A stretch of DNA of 64,000 nucleotides from UBA1715 sp045615765 (GTDB taxonomy: Bacteria; Bacteroidota; Bacteroidia; Bacteroidales; UBA1715). Below are positions 16,455 through 25,692 of this stretch, in pieces (position 1 is the stretch's first letter; the number at the start of each line of letters is the position of its first letter). Both the position numbers and the translations under genes were made by a program. The DNA lies in contig JAZLFM010000044.1 in NCBI GenBank assembly GCA_045615765.1, positions 1-64,000 on the forward strand, given 5' to 3'. The notes below the pieces were generated by a model. It was given only the letters and a program-made list of their open reading frames with translations. It was not told the origin of the DNA and did not search any database.

Positions 16455-17924
16455 TTATTTATTTACTGCTTCACGTCTAGTTTTTAAATCAGATTGAATT
16501 CCTTCCATTGTTTTTTCGTCTAGTTTATAGAAGAATTTTAGAATGAATAGAGCAATTACACCTGCAACAACAGGAATGATACTCATCATAGCTTTCAATC
16601 CAAACAAGGTACTTTCATTTTGAACTTCGTTTGCTACGAAGCCTGTTGCACCAAGTATAACCATTGAAATCATACCGCCGATAGCCCAACCAAGTTTGTT
16701 TGACATAATAGAAGCAGAGAATACAAGTCCGTCGGCTCTTGTTCCATTTTTCCATTCCGAGTAGTCGGCAGTGTCGGCATACATTACCCAAAGTAATGAT
16801 GAAATTGGGCCTCCACAGATTGAGCCAATAGCTTGGAAGAATAAAATTAGGAACATGTTTTCTGGGCTAAAGAAAATAAATGATCCTGTACAGATGATAG
16901 AAACTAATAATAGAATTACGCACGCACGTTTTCTTCCAAATACTCGTGAGAACCATGGCACTGCAAGAACTCCAACTAATGACAACAATTGTCCTGTAGT
17001 GTTGAAAATTGATGCAAGTGTTTCAAAACCAAATGTCTCATTTTCTATAGGAGTCGCACGGAACATATTCAAAAGACTTGTCAACCAAGAAACTTCTTGT
17101 GTTCCAATGTAGTATTTAAAGTAGTGCGTCGTTACGTTTAAACGAATACAGTTGTAAAGGATAAATAAAATTGTAACAATGAATAACAATACCCATGGTT
17201 TGTTGTGTACAATATCTAGTAAATCTTTAGAAACAGTTGTTTTTTCTTCTGATATTGGTTTTACACGTTCTTTTACAGCAAAGAATGTAATCGCGAAGCA
17301 AGCGATAGCGGCAATGGCATATACTATCATTGTGTAGCTCCAACCTGCTTGTTGTGCTTGAATTGCAACTTCCTTAGATGCTCCTTCATCAACATTTCCA
17401 AAGTAGGCAGCAAGAGGAAGTGCTGTTGCCGATACGATTATACCACCAAGGTATGCTCCTACAAATTTGTATGAAGAGGCTTGGGTTCTGTCGTCTGCAT
17501 TGGCGCTAATCACACTTAATAAAGATGTGTATGGTATATTTACAGTTGAATACAAACACATGAACAAAATAAATGTGGCGTATGCGTAAACTACATTCCC
17601 GATTTCTCCAAATGCTGGTGTCGTAAATGCGGCAACTGCAGCAACTGAAAGTGGAACAGCTCCGAAAACAATATATGGGCGGAATTTTCCCCATCGTGTT
17701 TCGGTTCTATCGGCAGTCATACCGATAAATACATCGAAGAAAGCATCAATAATACGGGAAATCAAAAACATTGTTCCGGCAACAGCTGGTGCCAAACCAA
17801 ATACGTCTGTGTAGAAGTATGAAAGGTAAAATGTAATTGTTTGCCAAAATAGGCATGAACCTAGGTCTCCAAATCCGTAACAGATTTTTTCTCCTAATTT
17901 AGGTCTATTGTTTGTTAAGTCCAT
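16455..17924 (-). CDS. GPH-family sugar:cation symporter
   Basis: Inner-membrane transporter of the glycoside-pentoside-hexuronide family (MelB relatives). It has about 12 hydrophobic segments in 489 residues. The N-terminal pattern LGEKICYGFGDLGSC and the early loop DRTETRWGKFRPYI are hallmarks of GPH proteins. It most likely imports mannobiose or mannosylglucose for the adjacent GH130 enzyme. Its start overlaps the GH5 stop by one base, so the two are coupled. Similar transporter-phosphorylase-mannanase sets are known in Bacteroides fragilis. Confidence 0.9.
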   Translation of the reverse strand: MDLTNNRPKLGEKICYGFGDLGSCLFWQTITFYLSYFYTDVFGLAPAVAGTMFLISRIIDAFFDVFIGMTADRTETRWGKFRPYIVFGAVPLSVAAVAAFTTPAFGEIGNVVYAYATFILFMCLYSTVNIPYTSLLSVISANADDRTQASSYKFVGAYLGGIIVSATALPLAAYFGNVDEGASKEVAIQAQQAGWSYTMIVYAIAAIACFAITFFAVKERVKPISEEKTTVSKDLLDIVHNKPWVLLFIVTILFILYNCIRLNVTTHYFKYYIGTQEVSWLTSLLNMFRATPIENETFGFETLASIFNTTGQLLSLVGVLAVPWFSRVFGRKRACVILLLVSIICTGSFIFFSPENMFLILFFQAIGSICGGPISSLLWVMYADTADYSEWKNGTRADGLVFSASIMSNKLGWAIGGMISMVILGATGFVANEVQNESTLFGLKAMMSIIPVVAGVIALFILKFFYKLDEKTMEGIQSDLKTRREAVNK

Positions 17925-18982
17925 TATTTATTGTTTTTTAATGATTTCGAAAATGCTTTTGCTCCAGGACCAAATGTTTGTAAGGTCCCAAAATCTCCAA
18001 CTCCAGCACCATTGGATGTCCATGGATAGACTCCGGAATATCCTAATTGGTATGGCAGTTTATATATTTCTTCATAAGAAATAGGGAATCCATATATTTT
18101 GTTGTTTCCAGGGGTTTCTCCAATAATACATGGTTTGTCGTTTAATCCCCAATATTCTGGATTTTTATGGAATGGGTTGCTGAATTGATTTGTCCATTCG
18201 TAGTAGTGAATTTGCCAAAAATCCATATAGGCAAGTGAATCCATTGTAACTTCTTGTAGTGCCTTGTCGCTCCATTTATTTCCTTCGAATTTGTCGCTGC
18301 TCCATTTTACAGCTGCGCTTCCTACTGTTGCGAAAATAGGAGAGTTTACTGAATGTATTGTTGCAGCGCACATTCCGACAAACATTTGCATATAATCCCA
18401 TTCTAATCCACCGTATCTTTTGTGTTCATGGGTCCATTCTGGTTCATTACAAATATCAATTGCAAAGAAATATGGATTGTCTTTGTAACGTTCCAATAAC
18501 GGCTTTAAGAATATGTCGCAATATTGTTGGATCTTTTGGGTGCAACCTAACATTGTTAGCCAGTTTTCAGAAGCTTTTTTTGTACTGTCTAGATTGTCGA
18601 ATGAAGAAATTGTTGCAAGAATAAATATATGATGTTTTGCCGCTTTTGTCATCATGTTGTCAAGATTCTCCCAAAATTGTTGTGAGGCGGGTTGTGCAAA
18701 TCCTTCTTTATCTACTGTAGGTTGCCCTTCTGCATCACAACAAATCCATATTCGTGAACTGTTTATCCCACTTTCTTCAAGTCTTGCAAATTCTTCTTCC
18801 CAAAATTCAGGATTATAGTTCCCACCGAAGTCGTTCCAGTTGTCCCATGGTGTGTTTGCGCCTATAAGGAAAAACGGTTTCCCTTTGTATAGAAACTTAT
18901 TTCCTTCTATACAAATCCTTTGTTGCGAAAAACAACAAAAAAAAGCAAATAGTAGTGCTATGAATGTGATACAGCGTTTCAT
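17924..18982 (-). CDS. GH5 family glycoside hydrolase, probable beta-mannanase
   Basis: A 352-residue single-domain enzyme. A signal peptide (MKRCITFIALLFAFF...) ends near residue 20. The (beta/alpha)8 catalytic domain has the acid/base Glu180 in DICNEPEW and the nucleophile Glu289 in IIGETPG. Aromatic residues around the active site and the neighbouring mannan genes suggest GH5_7-type mannanase rather than cellulase. It has no T9SS sorting tail. Cys at 16-17 gives only a poor lipobox, so it is periplasmic or loosely anchored. It overlaps both neighbours by one base. Confidence 0.85.
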   Translation of the reverse strand: MKRCITFIALLFAFFCCFSQQRICIEGNKFLYKGKPFFLIGANTPWDNWNDFGGNYNPEFWEEEFARLEESGINSSRIWICCDAEGQPTVDKEGFAQPASQQFWENLDNMMTKAAKHHIFILATISSFDNLDSTKKASENWLTMLGCTQKIQQYCDIFLKPLLERYKDNPYFFAIDICNEPEWTHEHKRYGGLEWDYMQMFVGMCAATIHSVNSPIFATVGSAAVKWSSDKFEGNKWSDKALQEVTMDSLAYMDFWQIHYYEWTNQFSNPFHKNPEYWGLNDKPCIIGETPGNNKIYGFPISYEEIYKLPYQLGYSGVYPWTSNGAGVGDFGTLQTFGPGAKAFSKSLKNNK

Positions 18983-21411
18983 TATTCAATCACAACTTTT
19001 TCTTTGTATGTTTCTCCATTTATTCGAATTGTTGCAACATAAATACCTTTTGCTAAACCTGCAGTAGTGCAAGTTGCAGTACCATTGTTAAATTGGATGT
19101 ATTTAATTCCTGCAAGTTTTCCATTTGCATCGGTGAAAGAAGCCAAAGCTTTGCCTTCAATATTTGTTATTGCAATTGTAAATGTATCACCAATACAAGG
19201 ATTTGGATATATGTTCACCAATTTAGTAGGTTCTTCTACGCTTGTTGAAGGCCATACATATACTTCCAAGTCATACGAAATTGTTACTCCAAAATAATCT
19301 TCAGATTTGATTGTCACAATATGTGATCCTTCGTCTTTTGCTGAAGGTGTTCCTTGTAATGTAAGTGTTTGGTCATCAAAATTTAGCCATTCTGGTAAAT
19401 TTAATGCTGAAATGCGTAATACATCATTGTTGTTGTCAACGAAGAACGAACGTAAAATTTGATATTTGAATTCTGAATTTACGTATGTTGCTTGGTATTT
19501 TGTTCTTGTGTTTATTTTATTTCTTGTTGCATTATTTGCGTGGTCGTCAAAATCGTATGCTTCAACTTCGCGTAGAGAATATCCCCAGCTTGTTGCTCTT
19601 TCTGTGAAATGGATACGAATATATCGGCAAGAGATTGCTGCTTCGTCATCTTTGCGAAGTACAATATTGCTCTTTATCGTTTGTCCTTGTGCTACAGAGA
19701 AAACAGGTTCCCAATTTTTCTTGTCAGAAGAAACTTCTATCGTGTATGCTTGTGCGTATGCTCCTTTGCTTTCTGCTTCGTTCCATTCCCAATACAAAAC
19801 CAAACGGCGAATTTCTTCTTCTTTCATCATGTCAAAAAGAATGTATTCGTCGTCGTTGTATGCTGAACTCCAACGAGTTGCTAAATCTCCGTCTGTCGCA
19901 TAATATTGACGATATTGATCTTCTTCTATACTTGAACAAGTTGTAAATGCGTTAAGTAACTTATTTTCTGATGTGTTTACTTCGTCTCGTACTAGAACAG
20001 AAAATGATTGAGAGATTGTTTTTCCGCCTTTGTCTGTAGCTGTAACAAGTATAGTTCCATAACCTGTTTTATCTTTCTCAACGGAGAAGCTAATCTTATT
20101 GTCTTGTATTTCTCCAACAATAATTCCAGAAGATTCTATGGTATATGTTAACACATCGTTCTCGTCATCTTCGAAATAATCACTTGCTGTGATGTAGTTT
20201 GTTATTTTTTCTGAATTTGTGAAAAGAACTGTGTCGGCAATTCGTTTTGTAATGCGTGGAATGTAATTAAATGAAGGATCGTGCTTTATAACAATATGTT
20301 CTGGGTACAATTTTTTTAATGTATCCATAGCTTCCCTCATATCTTCAAGTCCGCCGCAACCGTCGTGAGCAGTGTATGTCCATCCCCATCCTCCAGAGTA
20401 ACCATTCTGATATAACCAAAGCATTGCTTGGGTTGTAGTTAATTGTTTGCGTGGAATGAAAGTTTGACCTTTTATTTTTACAATTCCGTGTGCTGGAAAT
20501 TCACCAATGATTGTGTTTTTAGATAATTGTAATGTGTTGAAATCCTTATGGAAAGGAGAGTAATCTGAACCAACTTCGTTAGGATAGTAGTGGAACATAT
20601 AAAAATCTAAGTAACCATCTTTGTCGTTACCAGCTGCTATTAATGCTTCGTCGCTATAATAGTTCTTTCCTCCGTAGTATTCTGATGTGTAATTTAATCT
20701 CCATGCTCCATTTGAGACTTTTGCTGTTGGGTCGGTACGGTGAATTGCGCCAGCGCACATGTTCACGAATCTTTGAATATCTGTTATGCTCACTTGTGAA
20801 AATCCTGCCCAGTTTGCAAAACTTGTCATTCCTTCTGGTTCGTTGAAAATTTCCCAACAAAGAACAGCAGTGTGGTTCTTTACTCTTTCAACCATAGGAA
20901 TCAAAGCATTGTCTATATAACTTTGTGTTGCTTCAGCATTGGTTAATAGTAACTTATTTCTGCGAACACGTGTAATAGCTTGTGTTGTTCCTTTATCTCC
21001 GTCATCTGTGTTCATCATTTGATGGGCCCATAAACAAAGGCTTACAACAACACCTTTAGTAGCTGCTATATCCATTGCCAACGCAAGATTGTCTAATGCT
21101 TTTTCGCTAATGCCTGTAACTAAATCATTTTCTGTACTATATGTAGGAGTCGAACGTCCGTCAACGTGTATCCACCAGCGTAAAGAGTTTCCTCCTGCAG
21201 AAACAACATCATCGCAAATTGCTTCCCATTTTTCTTTGTCGAATCCGGTAAGGTCGTGTCCATAACTCATCCACGCTACATTTATACCGCTAAGGAAAAT
21301 ATCTTGTCCTCTATGGTTAATGAAATTTGGAGTAATTGTTTCTTGTGCTTGTAGATTAAGAGACAATAGTATTCCAGATAAGCAAAGACTAAATATCTTT
21401 TTAAGTTTCAT
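18982..21411 (-). CDS. Multidomain GH5 enzyme with discoidin-like domain and T9SS tail
   Basis: An 809-residue secreted enzyme. The signal peptide ends near residue 22. The GH5 domain (~25-370) has the acid/base Glu191 in IFNEPEG and the nucleophile Glu304 in IIGEF. A cadherin/Ig-like segment spans ~390-480. A discoidin (F5/8 type C)-like carbohydrate-binding domain covers ~490-640, with a putative-Ig module to ~720. Residues ~725-809 form a type A T9SS sorting domain starting at NIYPNPC. It is probably the extracellular beta-mannanase that starts mannan breakdown. It is the first gene of a four-gene minus-strand operon. Confidence 0.88.
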   Translation of the reverse strand: MKLKKIFSLCLSGILLSLNLQAQETITPNFINHRGQDIFLSGINVAWMSYGHDLTGFDKEKWEAICDDVVSAGGNSLRWWIHVDGRSTPTYSTENDLVTGISEKALDNLALAMDIAATKGVVVSLCLWAHQMMNTDDGDKGTTQAITRVRRNKLLLTNAEATQSYIDNALIPMVERVKNHTAVLCWEIFNEPEGMTSFANWAGFSQVSITDIQRFVNMCAGAIHRTDPTAKVSNGAWRLNYTSEYYGGKNYYSDEALIAAGNDKDGYLDFYMFHYYPNEVGSDYSPFHKDFNTLQLSKNTIIGEFPAHGIVKIKGQTFIPRKQLTTTQAMLWLYQNGYSGGWGWTYTAHDGCGGLEDMREAMDTLKKLYPEHIVIKHDPSFNYIPRITKRIADTVLFTNSEKITNYITASDYFEDDENDVLTYTIESSGIIVGEIQDNKISFSVEKDKTGYGTILVTATDKGGKTISQSFSVLVRDEVNTSENKLLNAFTTCSSIEEDQYRQYYATDGDLATRWSSAYNDDEYILFDMMKEEEIRRLVLYWEWNEAESKGAYAQAYTIEVSSDKKNWEPVFSVAQGQTIKSNIVLRKDDEAAISCRYIRIHFTERATSWGYSLREVEAYDFDDHANNATRNKINTRTKYQATYVNSEFKYQILRSFFVDNNNDVLRISALNLPEWLNFDDQTLTLQGTPSAKDEGSHIVTIKSEDYFGVTISYDLEVYVWPSTSVEEPTKLVNIYPNPCIGDTFTIAITNIEGKALASFTDANGKLAGIKYIQFNNGTATCTTAGLAKGIYVATIRINGETYKEKVVIE

Positions 21412-21529
21412 TTTCTAAAATTTTAATAAATGTAGAAATTCGTTTAACAGTGGTAAAATTACAATTTTTAATTGTTTGTTGACAGAAATTCTTACTTAAA
21501 TTTATTTTGTGGTCTTAAAAATATAATCT

Positions 21530-23575
21530 CTATTTTTTGAGAATGGTAGTGGCAATTAGCTCAGTTTTGTTTTTATAAATTTTTAAGAAATAAAAATCTT
21601 TTTGCTTAGGTAATGCTATCTCTGTATTTGTACTGAAAATGTGTCGCTTATCAATAATTTGACCTTTTGAATTATATAGTTCATAATGATAGTTGTTGAT
21701 AATATTATCAGTTATGTCAATGAACGCTTCATGAGTGATTGAATTTTGCCAAATTTTTACCGAAGTGTTGTCTGTTGTAGTAATACTCGTTTGGTTTCTG
21801 TTTATGTGTAATGTGCGACCTAAAAATACAATTATACATGAGTCTCTATTGAAGTTAGAAATAGGGATTTCATAGTTGTATATGCACTCGCAATCAGCAA
21901 CTGCTATTGCACTTTGGAATGTTTGAATTCGTATTATGTCCCCCTCGTCAATTATTTTTGCTGTATTGAAGGCTCCACAGTTTGTAATTATTTGACCATA
22001 CAAAATAAGATTGTCTCCTTCAAATCTATAATTCACTGTTGTTTGCTCAGTGTCTGGGTGACCTGCACAACTACTTGTTATATATTCGAATTCACCTGGT
22101 TCTTGTGCATAAATTTCTTCATAATGAGTTGATGAACATCCATTTTCGCTTTCCACTGTAAGTGTGATTAAATATGCACCTCTTTCTTCAATATAAAAGG
22201 AGAATTCTTTTTCCGAAGATTCGACAATAGGGGAATATGCGTTTTCAATACTCCAACTATACGAAATTGCACTTTCTGATTTTTCTTCTAAGATGAAATC
22301 AATCTGTCTTGGAACAATAACCTCAGTGTTTTCAAAATAGAAATTCGCATTTGGTGCTTCTCTTACAACAACGGCATTTTCTTTTGTAACAACACAGGAA
22401 ATACCATCTTTCCAAACTGTTAAACTTGGACTAAATGTTCCAGGCTTTTCATATACATAACTTGTTCTTGGAGCGTTTGGTCCAATCTTTCCATCTCCAA
22501 AATTCCATCGTAGCGAATCGTATTCTATATTGTTGTTTATGTCAAATCTTGCTTGTACTTCACCACAGTTGTATTTGTCAATTTCTAGCAAAAAATCAGA
22601 AATGATAGGTTTTGTTGTTTGGCCTGTTTGAATTTCTGTTGCGTATAGAGCCACGCAACCATGTGTTGTGGAACCTATTGTTAGATCTAGTTTGCTGTTG
22701 TTGCGTATGATAGAGAGACCTGTACATTCTTTAAACGCATTTTCTCCTATGTTTTGTAGTGTACTTGGTAGTTCTATAGCAAAAATGTATGGACAATTGT
22801 AGAAGGCATAGCTACCAATAGTTTGTAGTCCTTCTTTTAGTAAAACAAATTCTAAATTTATACAGTCAACAAAAGCATTTGATTCTATTGATGTAATATT
22901 CCCGGGTATTGTAACGATGTTTAGGTTGGAACAACCTTTAAATGCTCTATTTCCTATTGCTTGCACAGATTTACCGAAAAAAATCTCTTGGAGGTTTTTA
23001 CAGTCGGCAAATGCTCCATCTTCAATTTTTGTTACATTATCAGGAATAGATATTGTAGTGAGATTTTTACAATTTTGAAATGCTGATTGTGGTATCGTTG
23101 TAATGTCGTCTTTTAGTGAGATTCCATCAGCTATGTTTTTAGGTGTGAAAACTATTTTTGAAGGATTTTTCTTGTATAAAATTCCTTGAAAACTCTCAAA
23201 TATAGCGTTGTCGGATGCAACAGAAATAGTCTGAAGGTTATTACATAATGTAAAAGCTCCAGTACCAATGGATTGAATTGTTGCTGGTATCGTAATAGAC
23301 TGTAGAAGTGAGCTTCCTGCAAATGCATCATTTGCTATGGCTGTAACAGTATAGTTTTTCTCTTCGTATAATATGTTTTCTGGAATTGTTATGTCGCCAA
23401 AGTATAAGTCTGCAGCATTATAATACATCCAATCATCTTCTTCTCCGATATGTGAAACAGCAACGGTAGTACTCGAAGTTATTTCGTAATGTATGTTGTT
23501 AATAGTGAACTTCTCACAAAAAGCTTGTGTGGAAAAAAGAAGAATATAAGTAAGAAATAAATGTATTTTTTTCAT
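21530..23575 (-). CDS. BspA-like leucine-rich repeat surface protein with PKD domains and T9SS tail
   Basis: I start it at ATG 23573-23575 (MKKIHLFL), giving 681 residues and a clean signal peptide; an upstream start would lie before the promoter-like element. From ~50 to ~300 are about nine BspA-type leucine-rich repeats of the form IPxxVTxIGxxAFxxCxxL. One or two PKD-like domains follow (NFGDG at ~365). A degenerate T9SS sorting tail occupies the last ~75 residues. BspA relatives mediate adhesion or binding of host or particle surfaces. It may help the cell attach to plant polysaccharide particles, but this is inferred from its place next to the mannan operon. Confidence 0.8.
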   Translation of the reverse strand: MKKIHLFLTYILLFSTQAFCEKFTINNIHYEITSSTTVAVSHIGEEDDWMYYNAADLYFGDITIPENILYEEKNYTVTAIANDAFAGSSLLQSITIPATIQSIGTGAFTLCNNLQTISVASDNAIFESFQGILYKKNPSKIVFTPKNIADGISLKDDITTIPQSAFQNCKNLTTISIPDNVTKIEDGAFADCKNLQEIFFGKSVQAIGNRAFKGCSNLNIVTIPGNITSIESNAFVDCINLEFVLLKEGLQTIGSYAFYNCPYIFAIELPSTLQNIGENAFKECTGLSIIRNNSKLDLTIGSTTHGCVALYATEIQTGQTTKPIISDFLLEIDKYNCGEVQARFDINNNIEYDSLRWNFGDGKIGPNAPRTSYVYEKPGTFSPSLTVWKDGISCVVTKENAVVVREAPNANFYFENTEVIVPRQIDFILEEKSESAISYSWSIENAYSPIVESSEKEFSFYIEERGAYLITLTVESENGCSSTHYEEIYAQEPGEFEYITSSCAGHPDTEQTTVNYRFEGDNLILYGQIITNCGAFNTAKIIDEGDIIRIQTFQSAIAVADCECIYNYEIPISNFNRDSCIIVFLGRTLHINRNQTSITTTDNTSVKIWQNSITHEAFIDITDNIINNYHYELYNSKGQIIDKRHIFSTNTEIALPKQKDFYFLKIYKNKTELIATTILKK

Positions 23576-23599
23576 AAAACGAAAATAGAAATCAATTCT

Positions 23600-23607
23600 C
23601 AAATATA
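23600..23607 (-). promoter_or_regulatory. Bacteroidetes -7 element upstream of the LRR gene
   Basis: On the minus strand TATATTTG matches TAnnTTTG and predicts a start about 20 bases before ATG 23575. The -33 region overlaps the poly-T arm of the hairpin at 23621-23649. Confidence 0.45.
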
Positions 23608-23620
23608 TGACAGATAACAA

Positions 23621-23649
23621 AAAAAACAGCTTTTTATGTGCTGTTTTTT
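23621..23649. terminator. Second of two tandem terminator hairpins
   Basis: A 10-base-pair stem (AAAAAACAGC at 23621-23630 with 23640-23649) has T runs on both sides, so it can act on either strand. Together with the hairpin at 23652-23677 it insulates murA from the LRR gene. Confidence 0.75.
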
Positions 23650-23651
23650 TG

Positions 23652-23677
23652 AAAAAAGCAGGCTTTTAGACCTGCTT
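23652..23677 (-). terminator. Terminator after murA
   Basis: On the minus strand, AAGCAGG pairs with CCTGCTT (23671-23677 with 23656-23662) around an 8-base loop, followed by a T run (23655-23652). It lies 21 bases after the murA stop. Confidence 0.8.
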
Positions 23678-23698
23678 CCAAATATTTTTGATGTTGTT

Positions 23699-25006
23699 CT
23701 AGTTAATACGGATAATTTCAGCTCCAATAGCGTTTAATCGCTTGTCGATGTCTTGATAACCTCGGTCTATTTGCTCTATATTGCTTATTGTGCTAACTCC
23801 TTGAGCTGACATTGCTGCAATGAGTAGGGCAACTCCGGCACGGATATCTGGTGATGTCATATTAGTTGCGCGAAGTTTTTGTTTGTTTCCTAAACCAATT
23901 ACGGTTGCTCGGTGTGGATCGCACAATATTATTTTACAACCCATGTCGATAAGTTTGTCAACGAAGAATAATCTACTTTCGAACATTTTTTGGTGAATCA
24001 ATACACTTCCAACTGCTTGAGTGGCTACTACTAGGAATACACTTAAAAGGTCTGGTGTCAATCCTGGCCATGGCGCATCCGAAATGTTCATAATAGAACC
24101 ATCTATAAACGAAGGTATTGTATAACTTTCTTGTGCAGGAATGTAAATGTCGTCATTTCTACGTTCAAATTGAATTCCTAAACGAGAGAATGCAGATGGA
24201 ATAATTCCTAAATCAGGATATGAGACATTTTTAATTGTAATTTCAGAGCCAGTCATTGCTGCCAAGCCCATGAAACTTCCTACTTCAATCATGTCAGGAA
24301 GAATGGTATGTTCACAGCCTCCTAATTTTTCAACACCTTCGATGGTAAGTAGGTTAGAAGCAATACCTGAAATTTTTGCTCCCATTTTATTCAACATCTT
24401 ACAAAGTTGTTGAATGTATGGTTCGCATGCTGCATTATAAATTGTTGTTTTTCCTTCGGCTAAAACTGCAGCCATAATAATGTTAGCAGTTCCTGTTACA
24501 GATGCTTCGTCCAAAAGCATATATGTTCCTTGTAGATGAGGAGCGCTAACGGTAAATGTACTTGTCTCTTGGTTGAATTCAAATGATGCACCAAGGTTTT
24601 GAAAACCAATAAAATGAGTGTCTAAACGGCGACGGCCAATTTTGTCTCCGCCAGGGCTTGAAATAAATCCTTTGCCAAAACGAGCCAAAAGTGGACCTAC
24701 CAATAAAATAGAACCGCGTAAGGTTTTTGTCTTTTCTTGAAATTCTTTTGAAAATAAAAAGTCAAGATTTACATCGTCAGCTTGAAATCGGTAATCGTTT
24801 GCACTGAGTTGAGTAACCTTTACACCTAAACTCATCAATAATTCGATGAGATTAGAAACATCGCGGATTTTTGGAATATTTCTGATTACAATAGGTTCTG
24901 CAGTTAAAAGGATTGCAGAAAGTACTTGTAACGCTTCGTTTTTTGCACCTTGTGGATACAAATCTCCTTGTAATTTTTTACCTCCTGTAATGCGAAATAC
25001 AGCCAT
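23699..25006 (-). CDS. murA: UDP-N-acetylglucosamine 1-carboxyvinyltransferase
   Basis: First committed enzyme of peptidoglycan synthesis. It adds enolpyruvate from phosphoenolpyruvate to UDP-GlcNAc in the cytoplasm. The 435-residue length, the early GAKNEAL motif and the later PDMIEVGSFM segment are typical. The active-site loop reads PGGDKIGRRRLD, so Asp121 sits where most MurA enzymes have the fosfomycin target Cys. Cys-to-Asp MurA proteins remain active but are fosfomycin-insensitive. The start lies two bases after the DUF4290 stop, in a four-gene minus-strand series. Confidence 0.95.
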   Translation of the reverse strand: MAVFRITGGKKLQGDLYPQGAKNEALQVLSAILLTAEPIVIRNIPKIRDVSNLIELLMSLGVKVTQLSANDYRFQADDVNLDFLFSKEFQEKTKTLRGSILLVGPLLARFGKGFISSPGGDKIGRRRLDTHFIGFQNLGASFEFNQETSTFTVSAPHLQGTYMLLDEASVTGTANIIMAAVLAEGKTTIYNAACEPYIQQLCKMLNKMGAKISGIASNLLTIEGVEKLGGCEHTILPDMIEVGSFMGLAAMTGSEITIKNVSYPDLGIIPSAFSRLGIQFERRNDDIYIPAQESYTIPSFIDGSIMNISDAPWPGLTPDLLSVFLVVATQAVGSVLIHQKMFESRLFFVDKLIDMGCKIILCDPHRATVIGLGNKQKLRATNMTSPDIRAGVALLIAAMSAQGVSTISNIEQIDRGYQDIDKRLNAIGAEIIRIN

Positions 25007-25008
25007 AT

Positions 25009-25659
25009 CTAGTTTTGTTTCTTTTGGTTGTTTTTGTTCTTATTTTTATTTTTATTTTTCCCTTGATTGTTTTGGCGTTTGAAATTACCTTTCTTTTGGC
25101 TTTGCATGCCATTTGAAGGCATATTTACATTGACCAATTTTGTCTCTGCAGAAAGGTTGAGTTTCCCTTTTGAAAGTCTATAGAGATCGTTAATGATAAT
25201 TTCGTCAGTTACAGATTTTTGATTCCACATTACATAGTTGCGTTTCATTGTGTTTGCAATCATCTGTATTAATACATTGCGACTTTCGTTATCAGGTAGT
25301 TCTACTGCAGCAGCAATCATTCTTTCGACTGTGTAGCCATAATGTCTGAAACGAATCTCGTTCATATTATAGTCTAATTTGTCTGGTGCAGGTAGTTCTG
25401 TAACTTTTGTAACAGGAAATGGAAAATCAACATCGAGTTGATAATTGCAGAGTTGCGCAAGATAGTCCCACATTTTTTGTTTGTAGTCTTTGGCTTCACG
25501 AACAGAAGGGTTCATATTCACCATAATTGCTACTAAATCTTTTGCTGCTTCAGTACGTTTCTCTTTGTCTTGTATCGTAAGTAAATGGTTTGCCATCATT
25601 TGCAGATTGCGTCCGTATTCTGGCAAAATGAGATTCTCTCTCGTTGTATTATATTCCAT
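25009..25659 (-). CDS. DUF4290 family protein
   Basis: A 216-residue soluble protein of a Bacteroidetes-specific family with unknown function. The opening MEYNTTRENLILPEYGRN and the LPDNESR region near residue 125 are family features. The last ~40 residues are basic and low-complexity, with alternating Lys/Asn (KNKNKNKNKNN) likely to bind nucleic acid or be disordered. It lies between murA and the helicase, and I recall this pairing with murA in the phylum. Confidence 0.85.
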   Translation of the reverse strand: MEYNTTRENLILPEYGRNLQMMANHLLTIQDKEKRTEAAKDLVAIMVNMNPSVREAKDYKQKMWDYLAQLCNYQLDVDFPFPVTKVTELPAPDKLDYNMNEIRFRHYGYTVERMIAAAVELPDNESRNVLIQMIANTMKRNYVMWNQKSVTDEIIINDLYRLSKGKLNLSAETKLVNVNMPSNGMQSQKKGNFKRQNNQGKNKNKNKNKNNQKKQN

Positions 25660-25692
25660 TTTAATTTTTTTTCAAAAATAACAAAAGAAGAT

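Noticed and set aside
21412..21529. Promoter for the mannan operon
   Set aside because: Only partial -7 matches (TAATTTTA) without a TTTG at 18-20 bases were found; AT-rich sequence makes these too weak to list.
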